The notes under the pieces were generated by a model. That model did not search any database. It was not told the DNA's origin and worked only from the letters and a program-made list of their open reading frames with translations. The position numbers and the translations under genes were made by a program. Below are positions 1 to 9,840 of a stretch of DNA of 64,000 bases, piece after piece. Position 1 is the stretch's first letter; every line of letters begins with the position of its first letter. This DNA is from Deinandra increscens subsp. villosa (taxonomy: Eukaryota > Streptophyta > Magnoliopsida > Asterales > Asteraceae). The stretch covers positions 35,659,841 through 35,723,840 of the forward strand of contig JBCNJP010000027.1 of the NCBI GenBank assembly GCA_039602395.1. Direction: 5' to 3'.

Positions 1-148
1 AGAAAACTCACCACTGGTGAGAAAACCCCCTGGCCCAACTTGTAACTCTATTTTTTATTTTTTTGTTACAAGTAATACTTGAACCTAAGACCTCATAGTA
101 AAGGGCTAGACCATACACCTTTACCCTAAGGTAAACTAGTGGTTGTTG
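1..148 (-). mobile_element. Partial tRNA-derived SINE, copy 1
   Basis: These bases match 4,584-4,731, the promoter-bearing part of the SINE described there, with only a few differences. The window begins inside the element, so its poly(T) side (the tail, as the SINE lies on the minus strand) is not visible. On the minus strand an A-box-like stretch near TAGTTTACCTTAGGG is followed by a B-box-like GGTCTTAGGTTCAAG. It ends next to GATGATTAT, the same 9-mer that flanks the full copy. Confidence 0.5.
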
Positions 149-1066
149 CGATGATTATTGATATCAAATTGCCGTTGGTTAATAATTTTCTTTAATGATA
201 CGTGGCGTGGCACGCCACTAAGATACAGTCATGATTTTTCTTTCATGAAAACATATACGTAAGATTATAATAATAAAAACAACTTTTTATAATGAAGTGA
301 CGGATAAACGGATAACAAACTGTGCCGTAACCTCCTTCATGAATTACAAGGCAAGACACGAATTTGAAATCCCACCGGCAAATGGTTTTTTTTTTTTTTG
401 TTTTTTTTTTTGTTTTTTTTTTTGTTTATTTCCTAGTTTTATGGAATTGAAGTCCGATTCTTAGTAAAACGATGTATATTTTTTAATTGTGTTTGATTGA
501 AGTCATTGAATCACAGATGCTCTTAATATTTTTTAAACTAATTTATCATGTTGATGGAGCATTTTCTTGGAACCACATTATTGGGCTTGTAATGAGACTA
601 TTCAATGGTTCAAGTTGATTTCTAAACAAACTCTTTGATGATAATCTTAATTAAGTTGTTGCAGATCTTTTGTTTGTTGGTGAGTACTTAATGGGTGTTT
701 GGATGTATATTATTAGTATTAATTTCAGCTTCATGGTTTGATTAATTACGTTGCTTTGTGAATCTGTGGTGTCATTAATTGATAAAAAAATATATATTTA
801 ATGAAGACAATGTAGTGGGTTCCATTTGAAGTTGTAAATAAAATAGGTAAGAAATTTGGATTGATGTGCATGTGAAGATAAGAGACATGATGGTCTTCGA
901 CCAGCTCAATGGCTTTGAGTTGATGTAAAGATAAGAAATAAAGATTCTTTTATATTTGTCATCCTTCAAAATGGAAAGAAAGATTCTTTTATATTTGTCA
1001 TCAAATGGTCAGAGTACAAATAAAAGATTAATGTAATTTTCATGAAATTCAACTAGGGGATGTTTG
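149..1066. repeat. AT-rich flank unit, copy 1 (no gene seen)
   Basis: This is AT-rich DNA with no convincing reading frame. It is near-identical to 4,732-5,650, and part of it is also present as an older, diverged copy at 4,041-4,511. It holds a T-run block at about 386-424 (three runs of T broken by single G) and a short perfect palindrome-like stretch, GTGGCGTGGCACGCCAC, near 202. A 33-base piece containing AAAGATTCTTTTATATTTGTC is repeated in tandem at about 935-1,000. Confidence 0.6.
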
Positions 1067-1302
1067 TGTTAGAGAAAAGTTTAATTCCAGTATTGACTAG
1101 TAGAGAATTCTTGAGGGGCTTAACTGTAACATTTCATTAAAAGGTTTTTAAATGTTTGTTAGGCCGGTAGTTAGGGTGTTAAGAGAGTTTACTCAGCTAT
1201 AAAGGAGCTGTGATTGTAACTGAAAAATGTGTGATCAATAAAGAATTCTCTCGTTTTCCTCTCAATTGATTTTTAGTTTTGTTTTCGTTTCTTGATTTGA
1301 TT
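1067..1302 (+). mobile_element. Copia 5' LTR, copy 1 (approximate limits)
   Basis: The stretch starts with TGTTAGAGAAAAG and lies immediately upstream of an initiator-Met-tRNA primer site. It has the order expected of a short copia LTR: a TATA box (CTATAAAGG, 1,197-1,205), then a poly(A)-signal-like AATAAAG (1,237-1,243), then a T-rich tail. I could not see a clean CA 3' terminus next to the primer site and no 3' LTR is in the window, so both limits are estimates. A second copy lies at about 5,651-5,886. Confidence 0.5.
1197..1205 (+). promoter_or_regulatory. TATA box of copia LTR
   Basis: CTATAAAGG stands about 100 bases upstream of the primer binding site and 32 bases before AATAAAG. That is the usual U3-R arrangement of a short copia LTR. 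The same signal is in the second copy at 5,781-5,789. Confidence 0.5.
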
Positions 1303-1315
1303 TGGTATCAGAGCC
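1303..1315 (+). other. Primer binding site (iMet tRNA)
   Basis: TGGTATCAGAGCC is complementary to the 3' end of plant initiator methionine tRNA, the usual primer for copia minus-strand DNA synthesis. It fixes the boundary between LTR and internal region and the + orientation of the element. Confidence 0.85.
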
Positions 1316-1433
1316 AAATCATCGATCAAGTTCTCTCAATTTCATCATCGTCCCCAATTCGGTTTCTCTGTGATTTGTGGATCTTTGATCCTCTGATTTT
1401 CGCTTCAAAATTCATCGGTTTATTCTCTCTCCA

Positions 1434-2418
1434 ATGCGTCCTTCTCCTCGAAGAAACACTGAACCTGCAATGGGTGATGCTGGAAACCCCAATCGTGCTA
1501 ATCAGGTGGTGCGGGAAAATTACACCACCATACCTCTCCAATGTACGGTTCTTTCATCAACAAACTATTCAATCTGGGCAGTAAAGATCAAAGGGATCTT
1601 CAATGTGCATGGTTTGTGGGAGGTGATCGAACCTCCACAGGGAGCCCAAGTTGATGAAAAGAAAAACTCGGCTGCCATTGCTTATTTGTATCAAGCCTTA
1701 CGAGAAGACTTGATACTGCAAGTGGCTAGTCTTACTTCCGCAAAGGAGATTTGGGATTCAGTGAAAACCAGGCACATTGGAGTCGATAGGGTGAAGAAGG
1801 CCCGGTTACAAACCTTGAAAAGTGAATATGAAGGGCTGAAAATGAAGGAGTCAGAGACAATAGATGATTTTGCAGGAAGGCTTGGAGCAATTGCAACCAG
1901 ATCAGCAGATCTTGGCTTCAAAATTGAAGAGTCAACCTTGGTAAAGAAACTTCTCGATTCTGTACCTGATAGGTTTGTCCAAATTGTTGCATCAATAGAG
2001 CAATTTGTGGATTTGGAAACCATGTTATTCCAGGAAGCAGTTGGCACACTCAAGGCCTTTAAGGAAAGGGTTGGAATGAAGGCCAAAAGTAGTGGTTCTA
2101 AGGAAGAACAGGTGCTACTTACATATACTGAATGGAGTTCAAGGTACAAGAACAATAAAGGGAAGGGTAAAATGGTAAAGAAAGGAGGATCAGTGGGAGG
2201 TGATGGAGAAAGTTCAAGAAACATAGGAAATGGAAAGAAGGATAAGCCCAAGAATAATCAGAAATTTAATGGAAAGGGCAAGAAGGATAAGAGCAAAGTC
2301 AAGTGCTTCAAATGTGACAAATTGGGGCATTATGCAAGTGAGTGTCAAAAATATACTGCAAAAGATCAGGAGGCTCACTTGACTGAAATTGATGATGAGC
2401 CCACTCTTTTGATGATTT
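1434..2418 (+). CDS. Copia Gag, copy 1, cut by assembly gap
   Basis: Gag forms the retrotransposon's virus-like particle and binds its RNA. The frame is open from ATG 1,434 (a second in-frame ATG at 1,470 is an equally good start) to the N block. Visible parts are the N-terminal segment containing TNYSIWAVK, typical of DUF4219 in plant copia Gag; a UBN2-type helical core; a lysine/glycine-rich linker; and a CCHC knuckle (CFKCDKLGHYASEC, about residues 291-304). It lies 119 bases after the primer site. It is near-identical to the 6,018 copy, with one visible residue change (T/S near residue 31). The protease and everything after it fall in or beyond the gap. The frame is intact as far as it can be read, so this may be a young copy or an assembly duplicate. 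Confidence 0.85.
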
Positions 2419-2918
2419 NNNNNNNNNNNNNNNNNNNNNNNNNNNNNNNNNNNNNNNNNNNNNNNNNNNNNNNNNNNNNNNNNNNNNNNNNNNNNNNNNN
2501 NNNNNNNNNNNNNNNNNNNNNNNNNNNNNNNNNNNNNNNNNNNNNNNNNNNNNNNNNNNNNNNNNNNNNNNNNNNNNNNNNNNNNNNNNNNNNNNNNNNN
2601 NNNNNNNNNNNNNNNNNNNNNNNNNNNNNNNNNNNNNNNNNNNNNNNNNNNNNNNNNNNNNNNNNNNNNNNNNNNNNNNNNNNNNNNNNNNNNNNNNNNN
2701 NNNNNNNNNNNNNNNNNNNNNNNNNNNNNNNNNNNNNNNNNNNNNNNNNNNNNNNNNNNNNNNNNNNNNNNNNNNNNNNNNNNNNNNNNNNNNNNNNNNN
2801 NNNNNNNNNNNNNNNNNNNNNNNNNNNNNNNNNNNNNNNNNNNNNNNNNNNNNNNNNNNNNNNNNNNNNNNNNNNNNNNNNNNNNNNNNNNNNNNNNNNN
2901 NNNNNNNNNNNNNNNNNN
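2419..2918. other. Assembly gap (500 N)
   Basis: Exactly 500 N, so a placeholder length rather than a measured one. Any open frame drawn across it is meaningless. The sequence before the gap is a Gag gene; the sequence after it does not continue that gene. Confidence 0.99.
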
Positions 2919-3030
2919 CACAAGCTCGGCCTCCGATCGTGCTTATTTCATGTTCAGTTGTAGCGATCGAACATCTTCAAGCGTCTTCATTTGCAACTTT
3001 GGTTTGGGGCTCGTAGTGAATCACATCTGA

Positions 3031-3085
3031 CGAGAGAGAGAGAAAGAGAGACACACACAGAGAGAGAGAGAGAGCGTGATAGAGA

Positions 3086-3130
<45 letters not shown>
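3031..3130. repeat. (GA)n microsatellite
   Basis: About 100 bases of GA repeat with short ACACAC, AAAG and GTGATA interruptions. Frames through it give only Arg-Glu or Ser-Leu repeats. Confidence 0.95.
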
Positions 3131-3131
<1 letters not shown>

Positions 3132-3699
3132 AGTGGCTGGTGGTGGTGGTGGCCGGCGATGGTAGTGGTAGGTGGTGGTGGTGAATGGTGAAGGTAGGAT
3201 TGCTGGCTATGGTTTGTGGGTCTAAGATATTTAGGGTTTGTTTATCATATATTATTGCCACGTCATAAAAAATATCACCTTGGACTACCACGCCATAAAA
3301 AAAATTAACGACGTTAATGTTCCGTTAGTTAGGGATTGATGTGAGAAAATGGCTTAAAAGTTGGGCTTTGTAGCAAGCATTTCGTTATTTGGGATTAATG
3401 TCTGCCAATTGATGAAAGTTTGGATTACTTAAATCTAATTTGGCATAATAATTATAAATCTTTTGCTTATTTAGAGATGCTTAAGTTGAATGTTTTGAAT
3501 TATAAGTTGTATGTCATAATAATTATATAACAAAATGTATTTAAATATGGATCTTTTAAATGTTAAGCTAAACTTTGTCTAATTTGAGCGTTTCCATTTT
3601 GAATGCTAAACTATGATTTTTTTATTTTTATTTTGGTTGTTTTATTAGTTTTATACTTTTATAATTTGTCTTTTCTACTAAAATAATTTTGAATTCATT

Positions 3700-3897
3700 T
3701 GAGCTTGATTTGGATTCAATTCGAATTCGAAAACTGAATTCGAATATAATTCGAAAGAGATGCCTATTTCATATTTGAATTTGAACCGAGTTGTTCGAAT
3801 CCATGTCGAATTCGAATTCGAATCAGGTTTTAAAAATTGAAATTCGAATTATTTGATTCGATTAATCCGACTATTTGAATTTGATTCGTTGAACGCC
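3700..3897. repeat. Degenerate TTCGAATTCGAA repeats, possible hAT-MITE remnant
   Basis: Words such as AATTCGAATTCGAA recur in both orientations, making the block self-complementary at short range. The right edge, GAACGCCCCTAC, resembles the terminal sequence of plant hAT MITEs such as the one ending at 22,057, but I found no matching left terminus. A decayed, partly deleted hAT element is an inference. Confidence 0.4.
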
Positions 3898-4040
3898 CCT
3901 ACAACATGTTAACAATTACGGTATGACCTGAGGCTCTGAGCCCGAATAATGGATTTTAACATGCAGGCTGTTGAGGGGTGAGCAAGTGTTCGTTTTTCAT
4001 CTTTTGATGTGAATTTAGCTTAAACACGTGTCCTTTTCTA

Positions 4041-4511
4041 GAACCATTTATCACTTGGCTGTGATGATTATCGATATCTAATTGCATGTTATAATTTTCT
4101 CTAAGATATGTGGCGTGGGACTAAGATGTAGTTATTCAAGTCATTGAATTGCAGATACACTATTCTTATTATTTCTAAAACTAATTGATCATGTTGATGG
4201 AGCAATTTATTGGAACTACATTATTTGGCCTGGAATAAAACTGAATCAGTGGTCCAAGTTGGTCGAAACAAACCCTTTTATGATGGTTTAAATTTTTTTG
4301 TAGCAGACTTTTTTGTTTGTTGGTGAGTAGTTAATGGGTGTTTGGATGTATAAATTATAATGTTGTTGAAATTGTGGTTTCTTTATAGTATTAATTTCAT
4401 CTTCATGGTTTGGTTATGTTGCTTTTGTGAATTTGTAGTGTCATGAATTGATGAAAGAATATATATTTAATGTTAGTGGGGTTTCATATGAAACTTGGCT
4501 GTGATGATTAT
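4041..4511. repeat. Diverged third copy of the flank unit
   Basis: The order of words matches 149-830 and 4,732-5,410 with many substitutions and a deletion of the T-run part. Examples are GATGATTATCGATATC, CATGTTGATGGAGCA and TTAATGGGTGTTTGGATGTA. This places an older tandem duplication beneath the recent one. The unit ends at GATGATTAT, where the SINE was inserted. Confidence 0.65.
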
Positions 4512-4731
4512 TTTTTTTGAACGGTAAATATTACCGACAGGGATATTATACCATTCACCCGATCATCTCTAATCTCTATCAGGAGAAAACTCACCACTGG
4601 TGAGAAACCCCCTGGCCCAACTTGTAACTCTATTTTTTATTTTTTTGTTACAAGTAATACTTGAACCTAAGACCTCATAGTAAAGGGCTAGACCATACAC
4701 CTTTACCCTAAGGTAAACTAGTGGTTGTTGC
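4512..4731 (-). mobile_element. tRNA-derived SINE with target-site duplication
   Basis: A 220-base insertion starts (in + coordinates) with a T-run, which is the poly(A) tail on the minus strand. It ends just before a repeat of the flanking 9-mer GATGATTAT (4,503-4,511 and 4,732-4,740). On the minus strand, A-box-like and B-box-like (GGTCTTAGGTTCAAG) sequences sit near the 5' end, as expected for a Pol III-transcribed SINE. A near-palindrome, CTCACCACTGGTGAG, lies at about 4,590-4,605. No protein is encoded; such elements depend on LINE enzymes for movement. Confidence 0.6.
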
Positions 4732-5650
4732 GATGATTATTGATATCAAATTGCCGTTGGTTAATAATTTTCTTTAATGATACGTGGCGTGGCACGCCAC
4801 TAAGATACAGTCATGATTTTTCTTTCATGAAAACATATACGTAAGATTATAATAATAAAAACAACTTTTTATAATGAAGTGACGGATAAACGGATAACAA
4901 ACTGTGCCGTAACCTCACTTTCATGAATTACAAGGCAAGACACGAATTTGAAATCCCACCGGCAAATGGTTTTTTTTTTTTTTGTTTTTTTTTTTGTTTT
5001 TTTTTTTGTTTATTTCCTAGTTTTATGGAATTGAAGTCCGATTCTTAGTAAAACGATGTATATTTTTTAATTGTGTTTGATTGAAGTCATTGAATCACAG
5101 ATGCTCTTAATATTTTTTAAACTAATTTATCATGTTGATGGAGCATTTTCTTGGAACCACATTATTGGGCTTGTAATGAGACTATTCAATGGTTCAAGTT
5201 GATTTCTAAACAAACTCTTTGATGATAATCTTAATTAAGTTGTTGCAGATCTTTTGTTTGTTGGTGAGTACTTAATGGGTGTTTGGATGTATATTATTAG
5301 TATTAATTTCAGCTTCATGGTTTGATTAATTACGTTGCTTTGTGAATCTGTGGTGTCATTAATTGATAAAAAAATATATATTTAATGAAGACAATGTAGT
5401 GGGTTCCATTTGAAGTTGTAAATAAAATAGGTAAGAAATTTGGATTGATGTGCATGTGAAGATAAGAGACATGATGGTCTTCGACCAGCTCAATGGCTTT
5501 GAGTTGATGTAAAGATAAGAAATAAAGATTCTTTTATATTTGTCATCCTTCAAAATGGAAAGAAAGATTCTTTTATATTTGTCATCAAATGGTCAGAGTA
5601 CAAATAAAAGATTAATGTAATTTTCATGAAATTCAACTAGGGGATGTTTG

Positions 5651-5886
5651 TGTTAGAGAAAAGTTTAATTCCAGTATTGACTAGTAGAGAATTCTTGAGG
5701 GGCTTAACTGTAACATTTCATTAAAAGGTTTTTAAATGTTTGTTAGGCCGGTAGTTAGGGTGTTAAGAGAGTTTACTCAGCTATAAAGGAGCCGTGATTG
5801 TAACTGAAAAATGTGTGATCAATAAAGAATTCTCTCGTTTTCCTCTCAATTGATTTTTAGTTTTGTTTTCGTTTCTTGATTTGATT
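5651..5886 (+). mobile_element. Copia 5' LTR, copy 2 (approximate limits)
   Basis: Same structure as the LTR at 1,067-1,302: TGTTAGAGAAAAG start, CTATAAAGG, AATAAAG, then the primer site. As this is again a 5' LTR in front of its own Gag, and not the 3' LTR of the first copy, the two copies are separate 5' ends and not the two LTRs of one element. Confidence 0.5.
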
Positions 5887-5899
5887 TGGTATCAGAGCC
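5887..5899 (+). other. Primer binding site (iMet tRNA), copy 2
   Basis: TGGTATCAGAGCC, identical to 1,303-1,315 and in the same position relative to Gag. Confidence 0.85.
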
Positions 5900-6017
5900 A
5901 AATCATCGATCAAGTTCTCTCAATTTCATCATCGTCCTCAATTCGGTTTCTCTGTGATTTGTGGATCTTTGATCCTCTGATTTTCGCTTCAAAATTCATC
6001 GGTTTATTCTCTCTCCA

Positions 6018-7201
6018 ATGCGTCCTTCTCCTCGAAGAAACACTGAACCTGCAATGGGTGATGCTGGAAACCCCAATCGTGCTAATCAGGTGGTGCGGGA
6101 AAATTACTCCACCATACCTCTCCAATGTACGGTTCTTTCATCAACAAACTATTCAATCTGGGCAGTAAAGATCAAAGGGATCTTCAATGTGCATGGTTTG
6201 TGGGAGGTGATCGAACCTCCACAGGGAGCCCAAGTTGATGAAAAGAAAAACTCGGCTGCCATTGCTTATTTGTATCAAGCCTTACGAGAAGACTTGATAC
6301 TGCAAGTGGCTAGTCTTACTTCCGCAAAGGAGATTTGGGATTCAGTGAAAACCAGGCACATTGGAGTCGATAGGGTGAAGAAGGCCCGGTTACAAACCTT
6401 GAAAAGTGAATATGAAGGGCTGAAAATGAAGGAGTCAGAGACAATAGATGATTTTGCAGGAAGGCTTGGAGCAATTGCAACCAGATCAGCAGATCTTGGC
6501 TTCAAAATTGAAGAGTCAACCTTGGTAAAGAAACTTCTCGATTCTGTACCTGATAGGTTTGTCCAAATTGTTGCATCAATAGAGCAATTTGTGGATTTGG
6601 AAACCATGTTATTCCAGGAAGCAGTTGGCACACTCAAGGCCTTTAAGGAAAGGGTTGGAATGAAGGCCAAAAGTAGTGGTTCTAAGGAAGAACAGGTGCT
6701 ACTTACATATACTGAATGGAGTTCAAGGTACAAGAACAATAAAGGGAAGGGTAAAATGGTAAAGAAAGGAGGATCAGTGGGAGGTGATGGAGAAAGTTCA
6801 AGAAACATAGGAAATGGAAAGAAGGATAAGCCCAAGAATAATCAGAAATTTAATGGAAAGGGCAAGAAGGATAAGAGCAAAGTCAAGTGCTTCAAATGTG
6901 ACAAATTGGGGCATTATGCAAGTGAGTGTCAAAAATATACTGCAAAAGATCAGGAGGCTCACTTGACTGAAATTGATGATGAGCCCACTCTTTTGATGAT
7001 TTCTGATTTGGGTATTCAGCAAGAAGATCATGTTTTCCTGAATGAAACTGAAATTTTCCCATCAAAGATGATAGTTGGTAAAGGGGAGGATGAAGTATGG
7101 TTCCTTGATAATGGAGCCTCGAATTATATGACAAGTAAAAATAATCACTTTTCTAGTTTAGACAAGAATGTTAAGGGAAAAGTGTCATTTGGAGATGGGT
7201 C
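6018..7201 (+). CDS. Copia Gag plus start of protease, cut by LTR insertion
   Basis: Starting at ATG 6,018, the frame runs through DUF4219/UBN2-like Gag, a basic linker, and a CCHC knuckle (C291, C294, H299, C304). It then enters the aspartic protease, whose active-site motif DNGAS is at residues 364-368; DSGAS or DNGAS is normal for copia. The element would continue with integrase, RT and RNase H, but coding stops at 7,201, where the LTR of another element begins (TGTTGG at 7,202). The few residues read beyond that point belong to the inserted LTR. No frameshift or stop precedes the break, so the copia element was probably intact, or nearly so, when it was hit. Confidence 0.88.
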
Positions 7202-8359
7202 TGTTGGAAACAGGGTATCCTGACCCGACAAATTAACGAACCCGACCGATATTGACCCGTAAGAGTTACACCCGGGTCAACAGACTATTAAATCTAATTA
7301 ATTGTTAATTAGTATTAAACGAACTAAATGGTTAATTAAATAAATATTAATTAATTATTTATTTAAAACGACAAAACTATTTCGGCTAAAATTGCTCGTG
7401 AAATAAATAGACGGACTGATCAGTTATTACCGGATTAACAGACTGATCAGTTTGGTGGATTAAAGGAAATCGCGACCGGGCCCAGTCCATCAGAGCCCCG
7501 GTCCGCGATTTTAATTAAATATGGGAGAGAGAGGTAGATTGAAAAATAAGTAAAAAAAAAAACCCTAATCTCCAATCTCTCTCTCTCTCTCTGCGCCGTA
7601 ACCCCAGCCGGCTCCCCAGCCGCCGTCCGCCTCCGATCGGCGCCACCACCACCACTGCAATCCCTTGCGATTTCCGATGGATCCCCGTCTTGCCAGCATC
7701 TGCGCCCGACTCAAAAACGAAGCAGTCACAGCCCGAGCCGAAGCCGCAGCCCGAGCCGAAGCCGAAGCCGCAGCCCGAGCCGCCGCCGCCGCCTCCACCG
7801 AGCCGCCGACGTCCGGTGGTCCTCGCGTTGTCGGCGCAACCAAGGCCACCGCGTCCGGTCCCCTCCTCGTGGCCCGCGCCCTTGTACCCGTCGGCTACTG
7901 CCACCGTGTCATCGCTGGTCACCGGTGACGAGATCTTCGTGGGGACTGTTCCGGTTGCTATCCCGGTGGAAGAAGTTTTGTCACCACCACCCGTGGTAAC
8001 CCTACCACCGCCGCCGCCGTCGCCTATGGCCGCCGCTGTCGCCGTCGATGACCTGTCTCGCAGGTTCGAGTCAGAAGTCTCAGTTCGTCCTAGCGCGAGC
8101 CTGTTGAATCCGGGTGTCTCGAGCGGTTGCTCGGATCCCGCCAAGGTATATCTAAATCGTTTAGATATTTAATTTATTTATTTATAAATTATTTTCTGTG
8201 TTTGTCGTGTACGGTGATTGATCCTGTTACAGTTGCGTCCGCGTGTTTTGAATTAAATCGTTTCCGCTGCTAAATTAATCCAGTATTAATTTATTTATTA
8301 AATTAATTTTAATAAAAAATTGAAATCGGTCACCCGGATTTCCCCTGTAAAACCCAACA
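7202..8359 (+). mobile_element. 5' LTR of a second LTR element inserted in copia pol
   Basis: The 1,158-base unit begins TGTTGG and ends CCAACA (perfect 6-base terminal inverted repeat). It is followed one base later by a primer site, so both limits are well fixed. The first third is AT-rich with repeated TGATCAGT words; the middle (about 7,580-8,150) is strongly GC- and CpG-rich, with CCGAGCCGAAG repeats. The internal region is lost after about 100 bases, where LINE sequence begins. The matching 3' LTR and target duplication are not in the window, so superfamily is undecided. Confidence 0.8.
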
Positions 8360-8360
8360 G

Positions 8361-8373
8361 TGGTATCAGGGCC
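8361..8373 (+). other. Primer binding site of the 7,202 LTR element
   Basis: TGGTATCAGGGCC, one base from the canonical iMet-tRNA site, starts one base after the LTR end. It confirms that the preceding 1.16 kb is a 5' LTR in + orientation. Confidence 0.8.
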
Positions 8374-8499
8374 ATTATCACCGCGCGCAAACCAGAACCT
8401 GTCTTTTTATAACCGGTAGTTCGCAATTTTGACTTAAATCCAAATTGCGAATTAGAATTAATGTATTTTTTTATTTTAATTCTATATAAATTTTATTAT

Positions 8500-9612
8500 T
8501 GTGTGTTACGGCCGAAATCCTTTTTTGGTCGGGCTCTTCAAATGGAAATCGGTCACGATCCCAGATGAGGCACACCCGGAATCCTTTTTTGGTCGGGCTC
8601 TCTTGGGGGAAGCCACTAATGATACTTGTCTTAGCAATCTTGAGTTGTTTCATAACGAATGGGGTGTCTCTGACTTCGACGTGTTTTACGTTGGAGGGTT
8701 GCATGCTCTCCTCGTATTTAATCAAAAGGAGGGTGCGTCATCTTTTCTTTCTTCGAAAGAAAAATGGTGGAAGAACTACTTTTCTTCACTGGAGGTGTGG
8801 GCCGGTCAACAGTTTCCTAGGCGAGAAATCGTCGGTTTGAAAAATTTTGGGGGTTACGCTTCATCTCCGGGATGATACCACTTATGATACTATTGCTAAG
8901 GCCTTTGGTAAGATTATATGGCCATCCCAGTTCTCGTGGCTCTTAGAAGACTGTTCCTATGAAGTAGTCCACATGTTATCGGAGAACTGGAAAGCGATCG
9001 AGAAACAATCCTGATTAAATGGAAGGAGCTTAATTGTATAGTTATGATTAAAGAAGATCTGAACTCTTGGTCCCCCAACTTTGTGGATGAATAAATTGTG
9101 GAGGCTCCGCCTCACAAATCTCCGGTTGACGTTTCTGTGGGGGATGACTGGGAGGCCGATGAAAAGTAGGACGATGGGGTAGACGGAGAGGCGGATAGGG
9201 TGACTAGCAGTGTGCTGGAAGAGGTCCTGGGAATTCGGAACGACCACGATCCACCGATGGTGTTGCAGTCCCAAGAAGAGGATACTAATAATGATGTTTT
9301 CTTAGATCATGCGAACTCTAGAACCGAGACGTTTGACCTGGGCCAAACGGATGGGCCATATCCGGAGATGGAGAATAGGGAGGGTGGGCCGCTAAGGGAG
9401 TATGGGCTTAGTTCTAATCGTGGGCCAAATAATGAAGTTATCCATTCTGCTCCTGGACATTTAATTCCGGATCTTAATGAGTCCTCTTTTTTGATTTCGA
9501 CAAGTCAGGAGGATGTCCCTATCTCTCTCCCGTTACTTGCTACGGCTCGTACAAAAGGAAAGAAAAAATCCTCCTGTTCCATTCTGTCAAATGTCTACAA
9601 GGGGAGGTAAAT
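8500..9612 (+). pseudogene. LINE ORF1 (DUF4283/zinc-knuckle type), broken
   Basis: In plant L1-type LINEs, ORF1 encodes an RNA-binding protein with an RRM-like DUF4283 region. Here one frame gives GGLHALLVF and WAGQQFPRREIVGLK, typical of that region. After a frameshift near 8,850 the text continues with LRDDTTYDTIAKAFGK and later EDLNSWSPNF. A third open piece, 9,200-9,610, covers the low-complexity C-terminal part, ending TSQEDVPISLPLLA and a basic tail. At least two frameshifts and several stops make it non-functional. The 5' end is uncertain: a 24-base sequence containing CCTTTTTTGGTCGGGCTCT is repeated at about 8,517 and 8,579, and the LINE joins the LTR element's internal region somewhere near 8,400-8,500. 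Confidence 0.7.
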
Positions 9613-9840
9613 TGTTGTTTTGGAGCTCAATATCAAAAGGGAGAGAGGGGGGGGGGGGGATAGGTCTTCGAACACTTCCGCTTCTTCTAGAGCCGGTTCT
9701 AAAGGGGGTGAAAGACAGATGGTTGATGCAGAGGAAGAGGTCTCTAGCACTATCAGAATTGGGAACTGCGTTGGGATGGATTTGTTAGGTACGAAGACCA
9801 GGTTCAAGGGGTGATCAGGGGTACTAAAAATCTTGTTCAC

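Larger units (their letters stand above)
2919..4040. other. Intergenic repeat-rich stretch, no gene seen
   Basis: No coding region is supported here. The part next to the gap leads into a GA microsatellite and a short GGT-rich run (about 3,133-3,190). The rest is AT-rich, with the GAATTCGAA-type block at 3,700-3,897 and a terminus-like AACGCCCCTAC at its right edge. Confidence 0.6.
4584..7001 (+). repeat. 2.4-kb near-identical duplication of 1-2,418
   Basis: SINE remainder, flank unit, LTR, primer site and Gag recur in the same order at an offset of 4,583-4,584. I noticed only a handful of differences: a small indel near 318/4,916, T/C near 1,208/5,792, C/T near 1,354/5,938, and A/T near 1,523/6,107. 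Because the first copy ends at a gap, this may be a real tandem duplication or the same locus assembled twice. Confidence 0.9.

Noticed and set aside
2214..2963. Long open frames running through the 2,419-2,918 N block (also around 22,998 and 60,546)
   Set aside because: They are open only because N codons are not counted as stops.
2991..3191. Arg-Glu repeat protein
   Set aside because: Translation of a (GA)n microsatellite.
7515..8172. Two overlapping long frames, one Pro/Glu/Lys-rich (+), one Gly/Ala-rich (-)
   Set aside because: They lie inside an LTR with well-fixed ends; the frames are open because the region is GC-rich. Mentioned as a finding but not called as a gene.
8457..8725. Minus-strand frame at the LINE start
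   Set aside because: Antisense of the LINE ORF1 N-terminal region, which has family motifs on the + strand.
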